64,000 nt of DNA, taken from assembly GCA_023213395.1 (NCBI GenBank), contig CM041465.1, positions 192,021,741 to 192,085,740 on the forward strand, read 5' to 3'. The DNA comes from Cycas panzhihuaensis. Lineage: Eukaryota; Cycadophyta. This document shows, piece after piece, positions 1 to 9,540 of this stretch. The notes under the pieces are model-generated. The model saw only the letters and a program-made list of their open reading frames with translations. It was not told the origin of the DNA and made no database searches. The stretch's first letter is position 1. Every line of letters begins with the position of its first letter. Position numbers and translations under genes: made by a program.

Positions 1-801
1 GGAAATACATATTAGACTTATTACACAAGTTCAACATGAGTGATTGCAAGTCATTTGCAACTCTAATAGAAGTTAGATTGAAGTTGTCCAAGTTTGAGGA
101 ATCAAAATCAATTGATCCTACACTCTATAGGTAATTGATTGGGAGTCTAATTTACTTGACTTCAACTTAACCAGATATAATGTATGTAGTAAATGTGGTT
201 TCTAAATTCGTACATGAGCCTAAGGTAAAACATTAGAAAATAGCCAAAAGAATTCTTAGGTATCTCAAAGGTACAATTGGATATGGATTACATTACAGGT
301 TATGAGGGGACTACGGATTGGTTGGATATATAAACTCAGACTAGGGAGGTTATATAGATGATAGGAAATCTACCTCTGGTTATACATTTAGTTTGGGTTT
401 AGCTGCAGTTACATGGAGTTTAAAGAAATAAGCCATAATATCTCTATCTACTACAAAAGTAGAGTATAAAGCAACTATAGTAAAAGCATGTAAAATAGTT
501 TGACTTAGAAGATTGCTATAGGATTTATAGGAAAAACATGTTAGTCTCACTCATATACTTTACGATAATCAAAACATAATTTAGATGACTCAAAATCCAT
601 TATTTCATAGTAAGACAAAGCACATTGAAATACATTATCACTTCATTAGAGAATTGATGCAGCAAAGCAAACTTGAATTAGTCTATTATGGCATAAAAGA
701 ATAGGTGGAAGATATATTCATAAAGGTATTTGGCGATATAAAGTTTATCAATTTTAGAGATAAACTTGGAGTCTCCTTAAATGGGAATTATGGGAGAGAA
801 A
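1..801 (+). pseudogene. Copia element M: RT C-terminus and RNase H relic, cut by window start
   Basis: End of a Ty1-copia polyprotein. Frame translation gives the RT-end block around LIGSLIYLTS, then LRYLKGTIGYGLHY, the RNase H block with KSTSGYTFSLG, then SLSTTKVEY (family SLSSTEAEY) and HIEIHYHFIRE (family HIDIRYHFIR). The C-terminal FINFRDKLGV is typical of Copia. In-frame TAG/TAA codons stand mostly at Gln or Trp positions (for example GSLIYL is preceded by a stop-free stretch, while PDIMYVVN is preceded by a stop). The 5' part lies outside the window. Dead copy; the family assignment is firm, the lineage is not resolved. Confidence 0.9.
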
Positions 802-1251
802 TATTGGAATAATGCCTATTGGGGCTCATATCCATCTAGGGTTGATTACCCACATTAGGGTGATATCCTAGATATTGGTCAAGATATCATGGCAGCTCTA
901 TGTCTGACCCTAGCTAGACTTTGTCAGATATTAGCAGCACCCATTCTAGCATTTGTCAGCTCTAGTTAATGGTAGATGTTGAATGGTGTACAATATCCTG
1001 CCTATTTATTCATGGGGTCGAAAGATCCTAGTGTTCATCAGCACCATCACTCTATCGAATTGATTGTTAACTCTTTCATGCATTTTCTTTGTTCGCTCTA
1101 TCCCCTGATTCCATCAACTTTAGCACTTTGATGCTTTTATATATGTCTTAATGTCATGTTATTCAGTTGTAAGCATATAAAGTCATGAATATACAATCCT
1201 ATAAACCTTGTAATAATGGTTTGGGCTTATTTAAAAGTATTTTCTTTGACA
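802..1251 (+). repeat. Putative 3' LTR of Copia M
   Basis: Directly after the RNase H end comes a purine-rich run (ATGGGAATTATGGGAGAGAA), as expected of a polypurine tract, and then TATTGGAATAATG, a plausible decayed TG start. A CA end near 1251 is a guess from the last TTTGACA. No second copy is in the window, so both borders are tentative. Confidence 0.35.
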
Positions 1252-1736
1252 TTTTAATTATTTATTTTTACTCATTTCACATTATTTCTATTATCTTATA
1301 AATTTTTATATTATTGTATCTATAATAAATAGAACTTTAGGCTAAATCATAGTTAGCTATTGTAAATAGTTCTTTATAGATTGAATACATACAAGAGAAC
1401 CATCCTTGAAAATGGATATAAAACCCCTTCATTATTTTAGTAGATTTATATATTAAGCACTTAAATAATGTAGATCAATTCTCATTTCCTATTCCTTAAA
1501 GAGTATAAACTCATAGAGTAATAAATTAATGACTATATTGGGGAGACATTTTAAGTTTCATGACTTGGGTAAATTTTACTATTCCACTTTTTGTACTAGT
1601 GGTTTGAAAATTGATTGAATTCTTAAGTAGTCTATACCCCTAATAAGCTAAGGCACAAGTATATTTTAAGAGTTTTAAATTCATTTCAAGAAATAAATAA
1701 ATGATAATGAAAAACTAATGGATTTTTGAAGTTGAA
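1252..1736. other. AT-rich spacer
   Basis: No coding similarity, no repeat shared with the rest of the window and no clear structural signal seen. Confidence 0.5.
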
Positions 1737-2770
1737 ATGGCCAATCTTAATCAAGGAGGAGGCCTAATGGCTAATTTGCATAAGGAAAGGGATTACACAC
1801 TTTAGATTATTAATGATCTATTAGCTTTAGGAATAATTATAAATGATGTTCCAAACAAGTTATAAGATGTGTATGTTAAGTTTAGGGGAGTTAGAAGGAT
1901 CACAGAAGAACAACATCTTGGAAACTTCTCAACCATATGCAAGATGTTTAATATCACTAATATAGATGTGGTTGTTTGCATGTTTGCTAATACTATAGAA
2001 GGAGAAGTAGCTTAATGGTTTAAAATATTACCAACTAGATCCATTACTAACTAATAGACTTTGATGAATTGTTTTCATCCTATCTATCTCAATAAAAAAT
2101 TAACCACTTCTTTGGTGAACAACATTTCAACCATAAAGAAGGGCACAAAAGAAAGTGTTAAAGATTATGTTGTATAATTTTATAAAACTATGAACTCTAT
2201 TAACTAAGCTTATCATCCTACACTAGTAATACAAATGGGATGGTTTATGAAGGGACTAGATTCAGAAACTAGATTTTTGGTTAATTTTAAATCACTAAAA
2301 GATATCCGAATTACAAAACTAATGGTCCTTAAATTTGAGGAAATAATGATAAAGGATAGTAAAATAGGTTTTCGTTATTGATGACTTCTAAGAATGAGAC
2401 TTGTCAACTAGTCTTAATTCTTAGACTTAAGCACTATTAAAAAGAATGAATAATGAGATATAGCTCTTAAAAAAGTAAGAAAAAGAATAATGCTCAAAGA
2501 AGCTTACTATTTTAGAAAGGCCTTAGGATAAACCCTTTAATGGAAACACTAAAGTTAAACTTAATCCTTAAATGATTGATGAATAGGCTATTAGATTCAA
2601 AGAAATAGTTGGTGGCTTAGATGGAAATAAACAAGCCTCTACATCAATCTCATTTGACTTAGATGGGGATATATTAGCTTATATAGGAGAGGGAGAATTT
2701 GATTTTGAGACTACTAAGATATGTCATCTAAACAAGGAGGCCATGACATTAATTGATGTAAGCTTACTTC
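1737..2770 (+). pseudogene. Gypsy-type gag relic (N)
   Basis: From the ATG at 1737 one frame runs without frameshift to about 2380. It carries the capsid pattern of LTR-element Gag: MFANTIEGEVA, stop, WFKILP (family EGEAxxWF), then KKLTTSLVNNIS, GTKESVKDYVV and MGWFMKGLDSETR. All of its roughly eight internal stops can be explained as CAA/CAG turned to TAA/TAG (for example VA-stop-WF, VV-stop-FY, N-stop-AY). Beyond 2380 the frame is more broken, but acidic stretches such as SISFDLDGDIL and a block around HLNKEAMTLIDV continue to about 2770. No pol domain follows. Gypsy assignment is inferred from the Gag pattern. Confidence 0.65.
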
Positions 2771-3602
2771 TATTAATCTAAGGACTTCTACTCCTTTAAA
2801 TTCTTTAAGGAATTATAACATCTCAAGAGGGATTTAAAATACCATAAATGGTTTATAGTCTTAGAATATTAGTAGTTCTATAGACAAGACTAATGATAGC
2901 TATGACATCCTTAAGGATTATGTAATCTACTAGGTTTGAGTGTGTATGAAGCCATCAGGTTATTAGAATAGAAAGAGAGACTAATAAAGCTTTACAGAAA
3001 GTGGAACAATAATTGAATGTTATGCTTGAAGGAGAGGTAATTGAGGCAGCCATCTCACCTCTCAAATTTAAAAATGTTCTCTTTTATGTGTCACTAGATA
3101 TTAACAATTATTTTACTTTACATAATTATATTATAGAGGTAGAGATTTATACAATTAGATGAATGTAAGGACCTAGTTCCTTAACCATCCTTGGTCATGC
3201 CATAACTCTAGAAAACATGTAAAGTATATCTTTTCTTTCAAGTTCTATTCATCTCATATAAGGTGAATACATAATAAATACTTCATCAGGTGTGAGGATG
3301 AACCATTATGATTATTTATCTTAGTAACTATTTATATATAAAGATTGTAGTCTATTTAGACTTAAGTTATTTGTCTTTTTTCTTTTTTTCAACACCTTAC
3401 CTCTTATAAAATCACTCTTTATTTATTACTTACATAATATAAAAGTATGCAAATTACTTAAATGGGTACTACAAATAGGGGAGCATATGATATGAATAAG
3501 AGGATAATAGGGGGAAAATGAATATAATGACAGGTGTTAGATTCAAAGACTTTTATGACTTTTTTAAGATGTAAGATTCATTGTCTATCACATAATTTAT
3601 AG
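2771..3602. other. Unassigned AT-rich sequence
   Basis: Possibly the decayed continuation of the gag relic to the left; I see no protease or RT motif. A short readable stretch near 3020-3110 gives EGEVIEAAISPLKFKNVLF, which I cannot assign. Confidence 0.4.
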
Positions 3603-4190
3603 AGGATAAAACTACCAAGTAAAAACAGAGATTTCTAGCTTTCTAATAAATGGTAGAACATTAAAAATAGACATTGGAGATAAAAGTTATAAATATTTGA
3701 AGTGGACCTCTAAGTGGAATTTTTTTAAAGAAAGTTTTTTGCAAACTTGTAAATGGGCCATCAAAGGTAGAGTTAAAAAGACTAAGATGCAAAATTATGA
3801 AGTAAATTTATAAGTAAAGAGTTTCTCATAAATTTGCAAATAAGTCATTAGGTGGAACTCTTCAAACATCATCTTATGGAGTCACAAAAATAAAGTATAT
3901 GAGTAATGAACCCATCGCAATTTTGTAAGTGGACCACTAAGCAAGTACATAGAATAACTAAGTTGTAAAATTGTAAAATAACATCATGGGTGAATACTCT
4001 TTTATAATTTTGCACATAAACCACTAAGTATAGATTATAATGCCAAAGTTTCAAATTTACGAAATAAAAGAATAATAGGCAAGAGTAAACATTTTGTAAA
4101 CTCACAATAAACTACCAAGTAGAAAATACATGTGAATAAAATATGAAGTCACAAAATATAAAGCATAAATAAAGAACCTCATTTTTATTG
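3603..4190 (+). repeat. Decayed tandem array, about 87-bp period
   Basis: A motif of the form TTTGTAARTGGACCACTAAGT recurs near 3742, 3830, 3918, 4005 and 4090, spaced 88, 88, 87 and 85 bases. Weaker relatives are at 3612 and 3700. Units are strongly diverged. The array ends almost exactly where LTR element B begins (4193), so B may have inserted in it. Confidence 0.6.
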
Positions 4191-4192
4191 GA

Positions 4193-4522
4193 TGTAATAC
4201 CCAATTACATATCTATCTATATTCACATTCTCTCTAACTTATTTTTATTTTATAGTTGAGGTCTTTTTTAGTTATATACCATATAAAAGCATGTTCCAAC
4301 TCATAACAAGTTGACCATTGAGGGTTCTCATACATGTGGTGAGTTGTACTATAAGTATATACATCATCCTTATTCTAATTTAAAATTTGTCCATTCTTCC
4401 ATCCCATTATATTAACATGTACATGCTTCATTTTCATTGTGATTTATTTCTTTATTCATTCACTCACTCATTTAGTCCATTGTATTCATAGCTGGTTTAT
4501 TTTTCAACATGGAATTAGAGCT
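4193..4522 (+). repeat. 5' LTR of element B, left part (continues at 9475-9494)
   Basis: Starts TGTAATACCCAATTAC and aligns to 11510-11857 throughout. The end of the LTR (4510-4522 plus 9475-9494) is a 33-base unit opening with TGGAATTAGAGCT, a degenerate copy of the initiator tRNA-Met primer site, although the site expected to be used lies downstream of the LTR at 9495. Confidence 0.85.
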
Positions 4523-5023
4523 TGTTTGATATGTTGAACCCTTTGCAAGTGTTATATGGGTATAGGCATTACATCCAAGCCCCTTTGTGGGGTCCAGGGG
4601 GGCATTATAGGGCCCCCAGCTAGGGGGTTTAGGGGGTCAGTGGCCCCCTAGGCAAAGGTTCAAGGGCAAGAACCCTCAAGAAAAATTTTTGGGTGTCTTA
4701 TGGAAGTCTTTATTAGCCTGTGGTTTATGCCCATTGTATTGTAAAACCGTAATGTGGTATCTTGTAATATTGTATCTATATATTCTTATGTATTGGCATA
4801 TATAACATGGTTGTGGATGAGTCTTTAATGAGTTGATGAGAAGAGTTGGGGTTTATTCATCTATGTAATTCTTTAACTATTACTCAGATTAATAAAAAGT
4901 CTATGCTTAGACCTAAATCTCTTGATGTTCTTTATTGAGTGCTTAACTTGTTTATGTTATTTGTGCTTTGCATGATTTAAAGTTCTACTATAACATTGCT
5001 TCTATAGTTATATTTTCTCTTTA
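4523..5023 (+). repeat. 5' LTR of Copia A
   Basis: 501 bases, from TGTTTGATATG to CTCTTTA. It contains a GC-rich block (about 4575-4715) with inverted GGGCC-type arms that is missing from the 3' LTR of the same element. The end corresponds to the CTCTTCA end of the 3' LTR. Confidence 0.9.
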
Positions 5024-5025
5024 TC

Positions 5026-5037
5026 TAGTATCAAAGT
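5026..5037 (+). other. Primer binding site of Copia A
   Basis: TAGTATCAAAGT, a decayed form of TGGTATCAGAGC, complementary to the 3' end of initiator tRNA-Met. It follows the 5' LTR by two bases; sister element E has the intact form at 27553. Confidence 0.8.
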
Positions 5038-5110
5038 TAAGGGTTTTAGTTCTATAAAAAGCCATTTGATAAATGGAAGCTTTGTTCTGTGAACTTGAGT
5101 GGGAAGATCG

Positions 5111-5860
5111 TGGCAAGTACTACAAAGATAGAGATTGAAAAGTTTAATGGCCAAAACTTTGAGTCATAGAAGCTTAAGATGGAAGATATCCTCATCAAGA
5201 AGGATCAATAGATCACTATGGTAGGAATAAAGCCTGTAACTATGGGTGATAAAAATAGGAAGAAGCTTGATTAAAAAGCAATCAGTTCGATAAGGTTATA
5301 CTTTTCAAACACGATGTTGCTAAATGTTGCCACAGAGTCTACGACTAAAGATCTGTGGAGAAAGTTAAAGGCTTTGTATCAGACTAAGTCCTTCATTAAT
5401 AAGTTATTTCTCAGAAAATGTTGTATTCACTCAGAATGAGTGATGGAGATGTAATTACAAATAATCTCACTGCATTTAACATCATGGTGAGCCAACTTAT
5501 TTTAGTTGGGGTAACAATGTCTAAAAAGATAAGTGTATTATCGTATTATGTTCGCTTCTTGATTCTTGAGATAATCTTATGATGGTTATTAGCAGCACGA
5601 TTTCTCCCACCCTAAAATTTGATAATGTTATTACTGCTCTACTGTCAGAAGAGATAAGGTTAAAATCTTTTAAGGATTATTCAAAATAAGCGATAAGAGG
5701 TTGCACATTAGATTACAACCAATAAAGGCCTAAGAATAGATGATTAAAATCTAGAGGAAAAACAAATCTCCAGGCAGAGGCCCCTTGGTATGTTAGAGAT
5801 GTGGGAAGGTTGTCCATATGAAGAGCTCGTGTTAAGTTAAGGTTAATAAGAGAAAGTCAC
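5111..5860 (+). pseudogene. Copia A gag relic
   Basis: Gag (nucleocapsid/capsid) region. Readable blocks are KIEIEKFNGQNFES, stop (Trp in family), KLKMEDIL; then TTKDLWRKLKALYQTKS, the UBN2-type Gag core; and near 5790 the zinc knuckle CxRCGKVVHMKSSC, where the second residue is a stop for Trp and the conserved Gly before His is Val. Frameshifts near 5415 and 5540 compared with element E. Would have bound and packaged element RNA in cytoplasmic particles. Confidence 0.85.
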
Positions 5861-6530
5861 CTAAAGTTACTTCTTCCACAATAGCAAAGGCCTCCGATGA
5901 AGCTGATGGCAATGATTATTTGATAACCTTGGGTAAGTTGTCAAATGTTGAGTCTTGGTTAATTGACTCTAGTGCTTCACTTCATATTACTCCCCACAGG
6001 GAGTGGTTTTGTGAATACACAAGTATTGATGGAGGTAAAGTATTTCTTGGGGATTATTACCCATTTAAAATTATGGGTTATGGAAGGGTGAAGGTTCGAT
6101 TTGGGGATGGAAGGATTAAAACTATCCCTGATATGAGTTTATATTCCTGGTCGAGCTATGAGTCTATTGTCTATCAGTCAATTGGGTGTTGTAGGAATAG
6201 AAGTGATTTTCAATAAAAATAGTTGCAGAATAGTTCAAGGATCATTGGCGTTAGTAAGAGGGCTTCTATTTGGAATACTATACAAGCTTGATATAAGCAC
6301 AATGTGTGCTAGCAGTTGTAATCCAACTATTACAAAAAGTAGCAATAATATAGGGAGGACTCAAACATCACTTACTAGTAAAACTATGCTGTGGAATCAA
6401 AGATTAGGCCATATTAGAGAGAAAGGCCTCCATAATTTATTATCCAAAGATATGGCAGAAGACATCTCTAGAATTAATGGCTCCTTTGATTTTGATTTCT
6501 ATGAGCATTGTGTATGGAAAACATAATCAG
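5861..6530 (+). pseudogene. Copia A protease and GAG_pre-integrase relic
   Basis: Protease block WLIDSSASLHITPHREW, where the family has D-S-G at the active site; here Gly is Ser. The frame continues through GDGRIKTIPD, shifts near 6150, and reaches the pre-integrase block MLWNQRLGHIREKGLHNLL (family LWHxRLGH; first His is Asn). The zinc-binding Cys region is degraded (HCVWKT where the family has a second Cys). The same segment in element E (28480-29060) is better preserved. Confidence 0.87.
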
Positions 6531-7200
6531 GTTAGTTTTCCTTCAATCTTGAAGAGGGCAAATGGTATTCTATAATTGGTGCATACCGATGTTTTCAGAC
6601 CTATTGATGTTCCCTTATTAGGTGGGTGCAAATACTTTATCTCATTCATAGATGATTTCTCAAGAAAGTCATGACTATACTTTCTTAGGCAGAAATATGA
6701 AGTCTTTAGTAAATTCAAATAATCCAATGCCTCAGTTGAAAATTAGAGTGATAAGCAAATCTACATACTAAGGACTGACAATGGAGACAAGTTTTTCTCA
6801 AAGGAGTTTGAGTAGTTCTGTAAGTTGTGTGGGATAGTAAGACAAAGACAATCCCCTATATACCACAACAGAATGGAATTGCTGAAAGAATGAATAGGAC
6901 CTTACTAGAGAGATTAAGGAGTATGCTCAGTGTTACTAGATTATAGAAGAAATTCTAGGCTAAGGTTGTGATCTCTACATGCTACATGATAAATAGATCA
7001 CCAATAATTACCTTAGTAACACTTGAAGAACTGTGGTCTGGTAAGAAACCATCTTTTGATCATCTTAGAGTTTTTGGTTATGAAGCTTTCCTAGACAACA
7101 AAGGACTAAGCTTGATTTCAAAGCACAAAATATTATTTTCATTGGCTATGATGATGGTGTTAAAGGGTATAAGCTTTATAAGCTTAAAATACAAAAAGTT
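6531..7200 (+). pseudogene. Copia A integrase core relic
   Basis: Catalytic core of a DDE integrase: first Asp in LVHTDVF, second in LRTDNGDKFFSKEFE, Glu in QNGIAERMNRT, then the block around SYMINRSP-like YMINRSPIITL and the LRVFGYEAF motif. Stops mostly replace Gln or Trp. One frameshift lies around 6830-6870. The role would be insertion of element cDNA into chromosomes. Confidence 0.87.
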
Positions 7201-8330
7201 GTGTATAGTCATGATGTTATCTTTAGAGAGGAGTTCAAATCTCTAAATTACGATGAAAAAACAAAGGAGGAACACTCTATAAAGGTGTACTTTGAGGTAA
7301 GGGATGAAGATTCTCCATCAGAATATGAGTTAGCTAAAGAGGAAAGACCAGTTGTAGAGGTAGCTCAACCTCAAGAAGCTCACATCTTGAGGAGATCAAT
7401 TTATGAGAGAAGACAGTCTGGAAGGTATATTCTTGAAGACTTCTATCACTCCTCTTTTATTTTATCTACTATAGATAATGATCTAGGTACTTTTCAAGAG
7501 GCTCTGGACTCGAAAGAGATCCAACTCTGGATGAAGGCCATGCAAGAAGAAATGATTACCTTGGATAAAAATAACACATAGGATTTGGTGGATCTATATA
7601 ATATCAGAAAACTTGTTGATAACAAATGGATCTTTAAGAAGAAGTTCAGGCAGATGGTACTATAAAAATATACAAGGCTTGCTTAGTAGCAAAGGGCTAT
7701 TCCCAGGTCAAGGGAATAGATTTTGGTGAGGTATTTTCTCCTGTTGTAAAAGTTATTTCAATTAGATTTTTGTTAGCTATAGCAACTACCTACGAACTTG
7801 AGGTGGATTAAATGGATGTGAAGACTACATTTTTTCATAGTGACCTCAAGAAAGAAATTTATATTATAGCTTGAAGGGTTTGAAGTTGTAGGAAAGGAGA
7901 ATATGGTGTGTAGGTTGAAGAAGTCATTATATGGCTTGAAACAATCACCAAGGATGTGATATTAGAAGTTTGATTCACATATGTTAGCGGATGGCTTTGT
8001 GCATAGCAAAGTAGATCATTGTGTTTATTATAAGCAGGTTGGTGATCATTTTGTTATTCTAGCTTTATATATCAATGACATCCTTTTAGTTAGTAACAAT
8101 AAAGAAATGAGCCAACTTATGAAAGGTTAATTGGCATCTCACTTTGAGATGAAAGACCTTGGTGCTGCATATTTTATTCTAGGCATTGTGATTAAAAGGG
8201 ATAGGAGAAATAGGAAGATTTGGCTTAGCCAAAGACAGTACATAATATTGTAGTGGTTCAAGTTGTAGGATAGTAAATTAGTTAATATTCCTCTTTCTAG
8301 CAGTTTAAAATTATTAGATGAACCATACCC
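7201..8330 (+). pseudogene. Copia A linker and reverse transcriptase relic
   Basis: 7201-7581 is the acidic linker ending in the conserved LWMKAMQEEM block that opens Copia RT. Then NKWIFKKKF, VAKGYSQVKGIDF, a first catalytic Asp in MDVKTTFFHSDL, and SLYGLKQSP. The second catalytic box reads YINDILLV where the family has YVDD, so the first Asp of the pair is Asn. SPRM-stop-Y-stop-KFDSH matches SPRxWYxKFDSH, so one stop is TGG to TGA and one is CAG to TAG. One frameshift lies near 7655. Confidence 0.88.
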
Positions 8331-9060
8331 AATGACTCACCAAGAAGTTGAAGACATGGCATTTGTCTCTTATGTTAGTGTTGTTGGTAGCCTAATATAT
8401 GTGATGGTTTGCACTCGATCAAACATTACTCATGTAGTGAGAGTAGTTAGCAAGTATATATTAAACCTGGACAAGGAACATTAGCTAGTTGTGAAAAGGA
8501 TTTTCAAGTATCTTTGGGGTACATCAGATTATAGAAATTGCTATCAAGAAGATCTTATAGAGAGTAAAATAGTGAACCTGAGAGGTTTTGTTAATGTTGA
8601 TTAGGCTGGAGATCTTGATAGCAGAAGATCTACAAGCGAGTATGTTTTTACTCTTTGTGGTGGCACAGTCAGTTGGATGAGTAAAAGATAAGAAGTTATG
8701 GCCCTTTCTAGCACAGAAGCAGAGTATATGGCAACTACTCATATGTGCAAGGAAGTGGTTTAGTTACAAAGATTATGCATAGATATTAGCTTCAAGCAGG
8801 ATGTTGTGAGGATAGATTATGATAGTCAAAGTACAATCTACCTAGCAAAGAATCCTATTTTTTCATGCTCGATCGAAGCATATTAATGTGTAGTTCCATT
8901 TTGTAAGGGAAATGGTTCAAGATCACAAGGTGGATTTGTAGAAGATTGCTACACAAGAGAATGCTTCAAACTCATTGACCAAGATTGTTAGCACAAAAAA
9001 AATTAGATAGTATAGAATTGCAATGGGTGTTTGTGATTTTGGCATTAAGTAGTTATGTAT
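8331..9060 (+). pseudogene. Copia A RNase H relic
   Basis: Blocks in order: YVSVVGSLIYVMVCTRS, IFKYLWGTSDY, GFVNVD-stop-AGDLDSRRSTSEY (family GYxDADWAGDxDxRRSTSGY; a catalytic Asp is Asn), ALSSTEAEYMATTHMCKEVVWL, then DSQSTIYLAKNP and HVRWH-like positions that are degraded. Ends about 35 bases before the polypurine tract AAGTGGGAGAT at 9087-9096. Confidence 0.87.
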
Positions 9061-9096
9061 GTAGGTTTCTTATAGAGTGTTCAGCAAGTGGGAGAT

Positions 9097-9469
9097 TGTT
9101 AGATATGTTGAACACTTTGTAAGTGTTAGTTACATGGGTATATGCGTTACACCCGAGCCCCTTTGTGATTTATGCCCATTATATTGTAAAATCGCAAGGC
9201 AATATCTTATAATGTTGTATCTATATATTCTTATATAACGGCACATGTAACATGGTTGTGGATGAGTCTTTAATGAGTTGATGAGAAGAGTTGGGATTTA
9301 TTCATCTTTGTAATTCTTTAACTATTGCTTAGATTAATAAAAAGGTCTATGCTTAGACTTGAATTTTCTGGTGTTCTTTATTAAGTGCTTGACTGGTTTA
9401 TGCTATTTATTTTTTGCATGGTTTAAAGTTCTATTATCACATTACTTCTGTAGTTATATTTTCTCTTCA
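9097..9469 (+). repeat. 3' LTR of Copia A
   Basis: 373 bases, from TGTTAGATATGTTG to TTCTCTTCA, next to target duplication GAGCT (9470-9474). It lacks the GC-rich block of about 130 bases that the 5' LTR has; the junction reads CCCCTTTGTG followed by ATTTATGCCC. Confidence 0.92.
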
Positions 9470-9474
9470 GAGCT

Positions 9475-9494
9475 AGCATTCATATATTTCAACA
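9475..9494 (+). repeat. 5' LTR of element B, right part
   Basis: Last 20 bases of B's 5' LTR, ending TTTCAACA, separated from 4193-4522 by Copia A. It matches 11838-11857 (ending TTCTAACA) of the 3' LTR. Confidence 0.8.
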
Positions 9495-9540
9495 TGGTAT
9501 CAAAGCTGACATTCATACATTTAAATATTATATCATAGCG
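9495..9540 (+). other. Primer binding site of B and a further degenerate copy
   Basis: TGGTATCAAAGCTG at 9495 follows the LTR directly. A second decayed copy, TTATATCATAGCG, lies 33 bases on at 9528. Together with the copy inside the LTR end, three primer-site units stand in tandem at 33-base spacing. Confidence 0.7.

Larger units (their letters stand above)
4523..9469 (+). mobile_element. Copia retrotransposon A, full length, nested in B
   Basis: Bounded by LTRs 4523-5023 and 9097-9469, with target duplication GAGCT at 4518-4522 and 9470-9474. Internal order: primer site, gag, protease, integrase, RT, RNase H, polypurine tract, as in Ty1-copia. It is the same family as element E (27153-32109): LTR start TGTTAGATATGTTGAA, the shared GC-rich LTR segment and collinear proteins. 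Many in-frame stops and some frameshifts make it inactive. Confidence 0.93.

Noticed and set aside
1737-2380. Reading TAA and TAG as glutamine (alternative genetic code), since so many stops sit at Gln positions
   Set aside because: Elsewhere stops also replace conserved Trp (for example in SWLIDSG at 28498 and PRxWY at 25144), and TGA occurs at a Trp codon (7957). Frameshifts and lost catalytic residues also occur. Decay explains all of this.
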